Positions 13,003-22,566 of a DNA stretch of 64,000 nucleotides are shown in pieces. Position 1 is the stretch's first letter. Every line of letters begins with the position of its first letter. The DNA comes from Sthenelais limicola. Lineage: Eukaryota; Annelida; Polychaeta; Phyllodocida; Sigalionidae. The notes below the pieces were generated by a model. It ran no database searches. It saw only the letters and a program-made list of their open reading frames with translations, and was not told the DNA's origin. The stretch is taken from assembly GCA_942159475.1 (NCBI GenBank), contig OW804095.1, positions 53,968,773 through 54,032,772 of the forward strand, given 5' to 3'. The translations under genes were made by a program, and so were the position numbers.

Positions 13003-13019
13003 CCGGAAGTATGGTAGTT

Positions 13020-13734
13020 TCCAATGTAAACAAATAGTTTCGTAAATAATTATGTGTTATCTTAAAAGTAGGACAGAAACATAAATAATGCCATTAATTT
13101 AGCTAATATTGTAGTCGCAGGGTTTGGTCTACAGACTTGTGCTAAACTTCACTCGAGTTGACGAAACCAAACCAAACAGTAGCTGAGGGTCAAGGTCAGG
13201 TTTGCATTTAACTATAACAAGCGCCTTCGGCACTTGCACATGGGAACAGGAAAACATTCATTTCTGATGATAGACTGGAGGCAGAATTTCAAAAGGGGCT
13301 TAGAAATCACTTTAGGAGGTACGGAATGTTAGAGGGTGGCATCCACCCTGGATTGGTAGCCTGACCATCACTGATTAAATTCATGGTGGATGCCACTTGC
13401 GCTGACCTATATTTGCCGAGAAAATCCAAGATGGCCGCCAATTTTTCTGACTTTTTTAGCCAATAACTCGGAGGATAATGCATTTACATCTTAGGTTAAA
13501 TGAAACCATGTGTAGGGCACATAATTATCTATTGATTTATACCAGCCGCTTGATTCTGCATGCAGTAGTTTTTGTACAATCATCTTTTGAAAAATGAGGT
13601 CATTTTGCGCTTTTGTGGCAAAATGAAGTAGGCCTCTATTTCTTGAAGCACAGTCAAGTTTCTATTGGGGATAGAGCTAAACATATATTAAATGTTTGTT
13701 AAATTATGAAATGCTCTTTGACATGACACATTGT
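13020..13734. other. Non-coding stretch with a 12-bp inverted repeat
   Basis: No gene seen. At 13336-13347 and 13385-13396 GTGGCATCCACC and its exact reverse complement are separated by 37 bp. The phrase AAGATGGCCGCCA at about 13,428 resembles the AAAATGGCCGCCA in the inverted arms at 18.2 kb, suggesting repeat-derived DNA. Confidence 0.4.
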
Positions 13735-16517
13735 ACATGTCTCTATAACTAAAATTGAATTTTTTATAAATTTATAGCAATTAAAAGGATATTCCCATTA
13801 TCGGTTAAATTCAAAAACCTCCTACATTCAAGTGTCTGTAGCTTAGATTTTTGGTTTCAAGTCCACTCTAGGACCCAACCCTGATTTTCCGGCTCTGACG
13901 GGCCGATTATGTAATACCATTCGGCAACTGTATATTATGTATAACAGGCCATTACAGCACCACGGCCAAGTGCACTGTCACAACTAACCAAAACCATGTG
14001 TTTCATCGTTGAGGCATCCCCCTCTCTACCCAGCCTCTCTCTCTCCCTTATAAGAATCCACCCACTCAGTCATATCACAAATACAAAGTTTTAATTGAAT
14101 CATCATGCAATGTGTTAGGTTATGCAACAGAATAGCTGTAGCCTGTGAGGCATGGGATATCCTATATTCTGTTTCCAGCAGGGACACCATGCTGTTGTAC
14201 AGTTTTTCCACCTGCAATGTGTCATTGTGGTGCTTCAAAAAGAAAGTTACTCACACCAAATCATATTGGGATTGAGATCACCATCCAACAAACAAGATCA
14301 ATGACATTGATAGAATGGCCCATCCAAACTGGACATTGCACCATTCATGATCAAATCAGACTGGAATATTGGACTCAGAAACAAATTTCTCACACCTACT
14401 ATGAGAATAACCACATTTCTGTTCTGTCAAATAATTATTGAAGCTAGCAAATTCAATAGGTCAATTTGCTGTTAACAACAATGATACCACACAAACGGTA
14501 ACATTTCAAAGTGGTGAATATCAATGTGAATGATATCCTATTGTCCCTGGATAAGATCAATCACTGATAATTTTATCAGATGTTCATGAACTGTAAAAAT
14601 CACTATACATGTATATAGACCAGACCAGGAGTCTAAATTTGCAAGAGAAGTCAATTCATGTTTGTTTTCTCCAAACTAGTAGTTTACCAGCAAGGTAAAG
14701 ATGAAAGATATGACTCAGATTCCCTCATACATACGTACATATACATGATATGAACTCACACACACTTCCAACCTGGACAATTTCAACCACCTCACACACT
14801 ATGATGTCAGAGAGTATGCATATGAGGCAGTTTACTGCTTTAATATGGATGCCCATGCTCTCATGAGTATGATAGAAGTGGACATCCATTATGAGATCTG
14901 TTAGTCTTCTGGCATATCCTCTGACCACATTCTATCATCTGAGCTACAGAACATGGATAGGAGGCAGAACTAGAGAGAGCAGCCAGTTGGGTAACTGCAG
15001 CATTTGAATGCCACTAGGCCTACAGCTCTGGAGAATTGACTTGATGACATAAAAAATCAGGTATTATATGCTTGACCAGTAGGTACAAACACCAAAAGTG
15101 AGATAATGCAAGCAACATATGAAGTATACACCGCTAACTTAAACACATCTAAAGAGGTTGCTATGTCATGTTATACCCTGCATATAAAAAGTAAGAAGGG
15201 CTGTCAATACATTTTGACTCCCTATCCACTTCTAGGCAAATCCATTCATCCCACAATCCCACAAATATTGCTTTCATGCTAAACTTAAACATGTCTTCTA
15301 AGTTCCTGTGTATCAAATGTCTACTTGTATAAGGTTTTCCAATGCTAAAATAGTCAGTTTACTAGGGCTATCTGTTCATGGATGGCCTCAACAGAAACGG
15401 CTATGTTGGGTAGCCTAGGATCTGAACCTGATGCAGGGTGATAGCATTAGATTAGCATTTGGATGTGCATGGCGCTTGCATTATCTCGCTTATTACTATT
15501 TCTGGATCTCATAAATAAAGATGCTTTTCAAACTTCTTATGTTCCTTAACAGTCATTTCAATGTTACTGCTTTCAAATCTATGTCCTAATGGCTAGTTTT
15601 GTATTGGCTAGCTTTGTACAATCACAGTAATTATGTATTCTACTGACTGCTGATAGATACAACCCATCCAGTTAACTACAAGATATTCTGCAACAACTTC
15701 ATGGTCTTATATACTTCAAATACCTTAGAATAGAATAGATAATCTTTTATTTGTCCAAATTAAGTTCAATTACAGTCGGTTGCAGACAAATAGGTCGACA
15801 TGCTTATGCATCAGATTTATGTCCGACGCATATCTTCCAGCGGTTACCTTAATTTGGAATAATATCTAGGGTTCTACCTTTGGCTAAACATGGCGGTTGA
15901 AAAGTCGAGTGACTAGTTATACATGAAAATACATTAAAATACATAAAAAATAGCAGTGAGACAGAGAGTCAAAAAATAGGGGTATTTTCCCGTTTTCATA
16001 TAATAAAGTACATTATCATATGTTACATTATCACAATATATACTAGCATTTTAGAGTGACAGTATGATAGTTTTGAGACAGGCTTTTGACCTTCAACCTG
16101 ATCTATATTGACCAGGCCTTGGAACATGTTTGATAATATCAGAAGCAGTACCTTAGGAATAGGAGAAATAACACATTGCGGGTGGAAAGACTGTACAACA
16201 ACATGGAGTCCCTGCTGGAAACAGAATATCCCATGCCTCACAGGCTACAGCTGTTCTGTGGCGCAACCCAACACATTGCATGATGATTCAGATGAGGATT
16301 TATGACATTTTATACTTAAATTAAAAAACTTTTTTGATACATTTTATAACAATACATCCAATTTTACATGAGAAGCAATAGATCGTTGACTTGAAACCGA
16401 AAATCCAAGCTACAGACACTTGAACATAAAAGGTTTTGAATTTAACCAATAATGGAAATATCCTTTTAATTGCTATAAATTTATAAAAAAAAATCAATTT
16501 TAGTCATAGAGACATGT
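13735..16517. mobile_element. Unclassified DNA element with long, interrupted inverted arms
   Basis: Left-arm blocks 13735-13865 and 14098-14225 match, as reverse complement, right-arm blocks 16372-16517 and 16172-16290. Unequal spacers separate the blocks (about 230 bp left, about 80 bp right). The inner block is coding-like: its minus-strand copy reads VEKLYNSMVSLLETEYRISH, and the right arm gives VERLYNNMESLLETEYPMPH on the plus strand. So part of an unknown protein is duplicated in inverse orientation. The 14.2-16.2 kb centre has no recognisable ORF. No target duplication or transposase was identified. Confidence 0.6.
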
Positions 16518-16712
16518 GGAGGGAAAGAAGAGGGGAGGGAAAAGAGGGGAGGGAGAGAGGGGAGGATGAGAAAGTGGGGAGAGGGAGCATGAGGAAGAGG
16601 GGAGGGAGAGGCGGGAATCGGAGCTGGGGTTGGGAGAGAAAAACAGGTATGAGAGACACAGAAGAGGGGGAGGGAAAAGAGGGAGAGGGGGACGTGTTGG
16701 GAGAGAGGGGGA
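16514..16712 (+). repeat. Polypurine (GGGA/GAGG) tract
   Basis: About 200 bases of nearly pure G and A on the plus strand, made of GGGAGGGA, GAGGGGAGG and GGAGAGGGGG units with few pyrimidine interruptions. It abuts the outer end of the 13.7-16.5 kb element. The ORF across it is a composition artefact. Confidence 0.85.
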
Positions 16713-17133
16713 CCTTTTGGAGAACGGGTACTTCGCTAGTATTTTACAAAATGAGTGCCGTTTGAGTGCATTCTACTGATGTTATAAGGGCAACCAGAGC
16801 AATGTTTCCAACAGTAAAAGAATCATAGTGATCTAGATGTTATTATTCAATGATTTGATTTCGTTCTATTATCAAAGAAGGCCATGCAAATTAATACATA
16901 TTACAAATTCACTTGACAACAATTTTTAAGTATGGACAAAAATGTATAAAAATTGTTTAATTTCTTTGACTTTGGTAACTTTTATGCTTCTACAAGGCTC
17001 AGATCGAAAATTAAACTAAATAATAGCAACCCTCTGACATGTTTTCTTGCTTTACAAAAAAAGGCATTTTGAGAAAAATAAAATTAACACAAAAGATCCA
17101 GTGATCCTTTATACCAATCATGCTTATGGAGAT

Positions 17134-17530
17134 ATGTGACGTGTCACAACAAAATGAGTCCCAAGTCCCAAAATCGATATTTTTCAAAGTGATATACTCA
17201 TAAGTACTTTTTCTCTCAATGTTTCGATTATTAGGGTTTCTGGCACTGTTAGTAGCATGAATACATAATACCAAATTTGGAGACTGTATTGCTACCCATG
17301 TATATCTGAAGTTATCCTAAAGAGTATTTTTAGCTACTTATTATAGTGATTGTCCATCAAGAATTAGTGCTAACTTTTCCCCCATAAATATAATGAATAT
17401 AGAAGTACTTATTAGATGTGATTATGATTACCATCATAGTACTTAATCGGCTTGATCTTATCTTTTCAAATATAATGATATCTCAAAGATAAATTTGTGT
17501 GCCTTGTGGCTCAGTGTGAGATGATGATTT
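17134..17530. mobile_element. MITE with TGAGTCA-containing terminal inverted repeats
   Basis: The left end (TGTGACGTGTCACAAC, then AAAATGAGTCCCAAG) and the reverse complement of the right end (CACTGAGCCACAAGGC, then TTTGAGATATCATT) match over about 60 bp. The unit is about 400 bp with no ORF. A related copy enters at 63,748 and matches it for over 200 bp including the ATCAAGCCGATTA block. Other ends of the family lie at 28,063-28,553, 29,545-29,570 and 47,123-47,160. Confidence 0.65.
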
Positions 17531-18074
17531 CTGAAGTATTGTCTATTGGATTGCATACCGTACCTCAAACCAAGTATCAACCATTAATAGTTATTTTTGA
17601 TTGGTGGTGAAAGGGGGGGGGGGGGGCGAGGCGGCGGAAGTTTTGGTATTATTTTGGAAAATATGATACATTACATGAGTGTTACAGACTTCATGAATAT
17701 GGCCTGACAAAACAAAAACAAAATAGAACGTTCCCAATTTGGTTACATCAAGAAATGATGTAATTTTCCCCGAATTTATAAAATCTGTAGAGTAAATATC
17801 TATGCAGGAAACAACAAAGACGTCCATCAGCACTGGATATCTAAAGATGGAGAAGGGTGCTAACACCCTTACAGCTGTAATATTGTTCTGAAAAAAAAAC
17901 TGAAAGACCTTAATTGCACAATCTCATTGAGAGTGTTGCATATTATTGATGTAATGTCAGCTACTTTATTAAGGACAACCCCTACTACAGGACGTTAGGG
18001 ACTCTCCACCCTTTTGAGTTAGGGAGGCACTTGGATAACATCCATTTAACAGAAGATCATAGTTTAGAATTCCC
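17531..18074. other. Non-coding spacer with a poly-G run
   Basis: Contains a G run at about 17,611-17,625 followed by a GAGGCGGCGG patch. TTAGGGACT at about 17,993 has a counterpart in inverse orientation beyond the right arm of the next element (AGTCCCTAA near 22,100). No gene recognised. Confidence 0.4.
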
Positions 18075-18091
18075 ATTAGTCAGGGAATATT

Positions 18092-18553
18092 AAAAAAATC
18101 TGGGAACAAATTCCTTACCAAACAATTTTTTCACCAATGTGTTGGTAAAGGTGTCTACTAACATGTATCAAAACATTTAAACTCAACTCCCGTAGGAGAA
18201 CCTGTGACAGCTGAAAACGAAAATGGCCGCCACTAAATCTTTGAGTCCATAACTTTGGGTAGAATAAACATGTAATCAAGAGTGAATACTCTTTTTCCAT
18301 GTTTTAAGGCATGGGAAATCCATTTGAATATGAAAGAAGTTCATACAGACAATATTCAGCAAGTTAATCTACTGATACTGAGAAAAAATGAACGAAAAAC
18401 CCTAAAAAATCCTCCCAATAGTCAGGAAATATTACAAAAATTTGGGAACAAATTCCTTACCAAAATATCTTTCCACCAATGTGTTTGCAACAGAGTTTAC
18501 TAACATATTTCAAAACATTTATTCAGCTCTTGTAAGAAAACTTGTGACTGCTG
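18092..18553. repeat. Left inverted arm of the composite element
   Basis: Pairs with 21610-22060. Internal plan: 125-bp unit A, about 210-bp linker, diverged unit A'. Both units contain AACAAATTCCTTACCAAA and the block that begins CAAAACATTTA. Confidence 0.85.
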
Positions 18554-18847
18554 CAGAAGGCAATCCAGAAATAATTGAAAATGTTTGATATTGTCTTCAT
18601 GAAGGGTGAAGGGTCAAATTAGTTTTTTATGCTCTGACTCTGAATTGCAAGCATTTGTTTTGCACCAATACTACTCATTGACTCTGAATTGAAAAGAATC
18701 ATTATCCCTTTATTTCAGTTACAACAAAAATAAGAGATATCATAAAAAATGTTGACCTATAAAAAAGAAGAAAACAGAAATAATAAACAGCAGTAGGATA
18801 ACAATACTGCTACACCAATGCCTCAGAAGTTTAGGATTCAGTCTTCT

Positions 18848-19617
18848 TCAGACATAATCGTCATGTATACAATTGCTGCATCTGATACCTTTGCAAGTTC
18901 CACATTCAGGGATACATTTCACACAATTCTTCCTGCTGCTGCACCATCGGTTGCTGCAATCTCCATTGCAATTACAGCTCATGAACTGAAGTAGCTCTTC
19001 AGGAGCCATGGGTTCTAGAGTAGGAACTGGCTCATACCCATGAACCCCTATGGTCCATCCATAGTCACTTGGGTCCAAAGACATGTTTTGTAACAGCATC
19101 CAGTCCCTGGTTTGGAGATAGGAATGTAGAGAATGTTGCGCAGTTGCACCTGCTGTTGGAGGTAGATCATGCCAGCCGTCGCCTTCCGTGAGAATATGTT
19201 GTATCAAATTGTACCCAAAGTAGTACTTGGTGAATGGTAAATGTGCCGAAAAATTGCTATGCCAGCCCTGATTATCACATCCTTAGTAGTCCATACATCA
19301 AGGAAGATGTCCATGTGTTCACTGATGTCTCCTGCATAAAAATTGTTGAATAGAGTCATTTTCCCATGGCCTGCAATTGCAGAAACAGTGTCACAGCCAC
19401 TAAAGGCATGGCAAAAGAGTAGGTAGCATTTCTGTCTTTCAGAGAGAGCTTCTCTGATCCCCTTGACATCATAAGAGCTCTTTGATGTTGTTAAGAATAG
19501 TGGTTGGTGGATACTTGAGCTATGGTGCACCAGCAATATCAGTAAATCTGTGTCTTCCGCCCGCACATTTAATATATTCTTATTAAAACACAGCACCGTA
19601 CAGGAATAAATCAACAC
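18848..19617 (-). pseudogene. XPG/FEN-like nuclease domain with C-terminal cysteine-rich motif (Academ-like transposon protein)
   Basis: Two overlapping frames, 19204-19617 and 18848-19207, read as one protein if one base change near 19,205 is allowed. The N-part has RAEDTDLLILLVHH and CHAFSGCDTVSAIAGHGK. These resemble the acidic DSD-type strand and the GCDY-x-GIxGIG loop of XPG/FEN nucleases. The C-part has MAPEELLQFMSCNCNGDCSN followed by eight further cysteines (KCIPECGTCKG, IRCSNC), a CXC-type zinc motif. I recall this pairing from TE-encoded proteins of many invertebrates; Academ DNA transposons with an XPG domain are the closest named group. The N-terminal transposase part is missing. 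The nuclease fold is inferred from short motifs only. Confidence 0.6.
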
Positions 19618-19810
19618 AGCAAAAATGGTAAAGTAATTTTAGCAATTTAGCAATGTATGTGCAGGTGACCCGTCACCGATTATATTGTCCGATGCGGTAA
19701 CCACGCCCCCCGCATCCATTGACGTTACGTCATAATACATAACATTCACTCCCCCTCGTCCATTCCTCACTCCACGCCCATCTCCTGACCCGCACGCACG
19801 TCAGAAAAAT

Positions 19811-20645
19811 TTGGTGAAGGCAGGGGATTACATGTGTGTGGTTGATATTAAATCTGCCTATAGAGCCGTATCAGTTAACCCGGACCATCGAACATTTTGT
19901 GGTTTTTGCTGGAACATTGACGGAGAGGAAAGATACCTAACTGACAATCGTTTATGCTTTGGTCTGCGTATTGGACCATGTGTTTTTGATAACATTTCCA
20001 ATTTCATTGCTGATTCAATGTACAATCTTTTTGATGTGCATGTGGTTAATTATCTAGACGACTTTTTCCTGGCGTCAGATTCTCTCCACAAATGTTCCCT
20101 GGCCCGCAACACCCTTATATCCTTTTTAAGGTCCATAAGGTCCTTAAGGTTTCTACGTAGCTTGGCACAAAGTTACCACGCCTGCTATGTCATGTATGTA
20201 CCTGGGGTTTGAGGTGGATTCAACCAACATGACAGTTTGTCTGCCTCAAGTGAAAATTAACAAGCTTCGCCTTCTGTTGGACAGTGTCAAAGCTTCAAAT
20301 TACATTTCTAAAAAGTATTTAGAAAGATTATGTGGGTACTTAGCCCACTGTTCATCTGTATTTAAAGGTGGTCGTACCTTTTGTCGTCGTATATTTGACC
20401 TATACAAAGTGATTTTCTTAGGATCTGACTGGCTAGCAGGAGCCTGGGGCGTACATACCGTTCCCTGGGCAGACTCTACATGTGACCACATTGTCAAAGG
20501 CCCGTCAGAAAATGTGAAGTGGGACAACATCAACGTCCAAGAACTTTTTCCCATATTATTGGGGGTGAAACGATGGAAACATTTATTTAAAAACTGTAGT
20601 ATTCACTGCTTCATTGACAACACCCAGGTTGTGGCTATGCTTTAA
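19811..20645 (+). pseudogene. DIRS-type reverse transcriptase/RNase H, decayed
   Basis: The first frame (19811-20212) has RT motifs VVDIKSAYRAVSVNPDHR, LCFGLRIGPCVFDNI and the catalytic YLDD. The frame changes near 20,195 into 20187-20645, which carries the RT thumb and the start of an RNase H-like region (NVQELFPILLGVKRW, CFIDNTQVVAML). A stop follows at 20,643 and the RNase H end continues out of frame (HYINTKNNIVADFLSRL). The 5' part, including any gag, is absent. The leader at 19,660-19,810 is C-rich with a TGACGT palindrome near 19,719. Confidence 0.8.
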
Positions 20646-20659
20646 TACGTCGGGCGTCA

Positions 20660-21632
20660 GTATCAATCATACTAGCATGCAATGGCTATACAAACTGTAT
20701 TGGGTTATGTTTATCTACGGAATCGAATTAATTCCGCATTATATTAATACGAAAAATAACATTGTAGCTGATTTTCTCTCTCGTCTGCCATATCAAAAGG
20801 AACCTGTTTACTATTCAATCTTGAGTGAAGCAGGATTGTGCTGTTTTAACGATGAATCTCGTTGTAGGTATGGACAAGTGGATGACGAGGGTCAGGGAAC
20901 TGCAGTCGTCGTCAGTAGCACCATCCACTCTGCATCAGAGGGAACGCCAGTGGAGAGTGTTTAAGTCATTTCTTCACGCCAACGGTTTGTCTTCTTCGTC
21001 TATTCGCCTAGACACCTGTGTGTATGTATGCCGCCTATCTTTCCGGATTCATGAAAGTGTCGTCAGTTTCTACATATTTATCTGGCGTTATATTTGGGGC
21101 TCGCTTGAGGCTCCTTGACTGCCTGGCGCTATCTCATCCTACATTGAAATCAATCATCAGAGGTATTAGCCGGCTTCCAGGAGCAAGTCCCACGCCAGCG
21201 GACCCCATTCTGCCGTCTCATCTCAGGAAAATGTTTCCTTTTGTGAACACTTCTTCACTAGTCCATATTAAACTCTGGGCGATGATCTTATTTCTGTTTA
21301 GATCATTGCTACATGTGGGTCATATCATATCTTCTCCTCACGGATTATCAAGACAAGACGTCGTATGCCATCCCTGGGGCGTGGTAATTAATGTGAAATC
21401 TTCTAAGACTACTTCCACGCCCTTCCAGTTACCTCTGGTTCGGCTAGGCAAACGTCCTTTGTGTGCTGTATACTGGCTTACAAAGTTCTGGGCATCTTCA
21501 CCCTTATCTTCTTCAGAGCTTCTATTCGCCACTTCAAGAGTACCTAGACCATCTTATGATTTAACCATTTCAATTTTTACAGAAACGTGCCAAGGTACTC
21601 AAGACTTTCAGTGGCTGTCACATGTTTTCTGA
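20660..21632 (+). pseudogene. DIRS RNase H end and tyrosine recombinase, truncated
   Basis: Continues the element above through frames 20614-20964, 20825-21118 and 21018-21632. The recombinase N-domain (LHQRERQWRVFKSFLHANGL) and the first half of the catalytic domain (HIKLWAMILFLFRSLLHVGH) can be read. The frame then enters the right inverted arm before any HxxR box or nucleophilic tyrosine. In family members an arginine follows LL in the first catalytic block; here it is histidine (LLHVGH). The gene is dead by frameshift and truncation. Confidence 0.7.
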
Positions 21633-22060
21633 TGGGAGTTGAATATAGATGTTTTGAAATATGTTAGTAGACACCTTTGCAAACACTTGGGTGTAAAAAC
21701 CTTTTGTTCCCAGATTTTTGTAATATTTCCTGACTATTGGGAGGATTTTTTAGGGTTTTTCGTTCATTTTTTCTCAGTAACAGTAGATTAACTTGCTAAA
21801 TATTGTCTGTATCAACTTCTTTCATATTCAAATGGATTCCCCATGCCTTAAAACATGGAAAAAGTGTATTCACACTTGATTACATGTTTATTCTACCCAA
21901 AGTTATGGAGGATCCAAGGTTTTAGTGGCGACCATTTTTGTTTTCAGCTGTCACGGGTTCTCCTACGGGAGTTGGGTTTAAATGTTTTGATATATGTTAG
22001 TAGACACCTTTACCAACACATTGGTGAAAAAATTGTTTGGTAAGGAATTTGTTCCCAGAT
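21610..22060. repeat. Right inverted arm of the composite element
   Basis: Reverse complement of 18092-18553 with scattered differences and the same A'-linker-A plan. The DIRS recombinase frame runs into this arm and stops at 21,632, so its last residues are arm sequence. Confidence 0.85.
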
Positions 22061-22095
22061 TAGCCTTTTTTCTCATAAAATTCCCTGACTACATA

Positions 22096-22566
22096 GACAG
22101 TCCCTAAAATGTTCTATTTAAAAAAATGTAGCTCTGATTGTGTGTATAATTGTTTGAATCTGACATGATAATGGAATGGGCCCATTGCATTAGATAAGAT
22201 TATGATGAACTTTGTGCATGTCCTTAATAACTAATGGCAATAAACAACTAACACTCCTTAAACACAAAATTTGTTTAACCATAGCCATATATCCTAGTGA
22301 GCCAGTTTTTATTTTTCATACAGTCCAAACCATGAGAATCACCTTGTTTTGTCATGATTTGCTTTATTTACAAAGGTAAGGAGAAATCTGTGGCAAAGCA
22401 TGTGTATATATATTACATATTATTATATTGCGTCCCTGCTTGGATCAATGTCTGTCGATCTTTCCTTATCTCTCTTTCTAATAACCCCCTTATCTGAGGT
22501 CAATGATAATATAGTACTCCACTGGTATCAAACCTTCTTCAGGAATGACAAACTGCACCTGTAAAC
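22096..22566. other. Upstream region of the mitochondrial carrier gene
   Basis: AT-rich, with no recognised exon. No clear TATA box or GC box near the start codon; the promoter probably lies here but I cannot place it. Confidence 0.3.

Larger units (their letters stand above)
18075..22095. mobile_element. Composite transposon: about 460-bp inverted arms enclosing an XPG-like nuclease ORF and a DIRS fragment
   Basis: The arms 18092-18553 and about 21610-22060 are near-complete reverse complements and continue outward to TAGTCAGGGAAT at 18,077 and ATTCCCTGACTA at 22,080. Each arm holds two diverged direct copies of a 125-bp unit (18092-18220 and 18433-18553 on the left). Inside, a minus-strand ORF pair (18848-19617) resembles the XPG-domain protein of Academ-type DNA transposons. 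A plus-strand block (about 19,660-21,610) is a decayed DIRS element. The simplest reading is an Academ-like element invaded by a DIRS element, but a single novel element using both gene sets is not excluded. Confidence 0.6.

Noticed and set aside
16514..16765. Arg/Gly/Glu-rich ORF
   Set aside because: It is produced by the polypurine tract.
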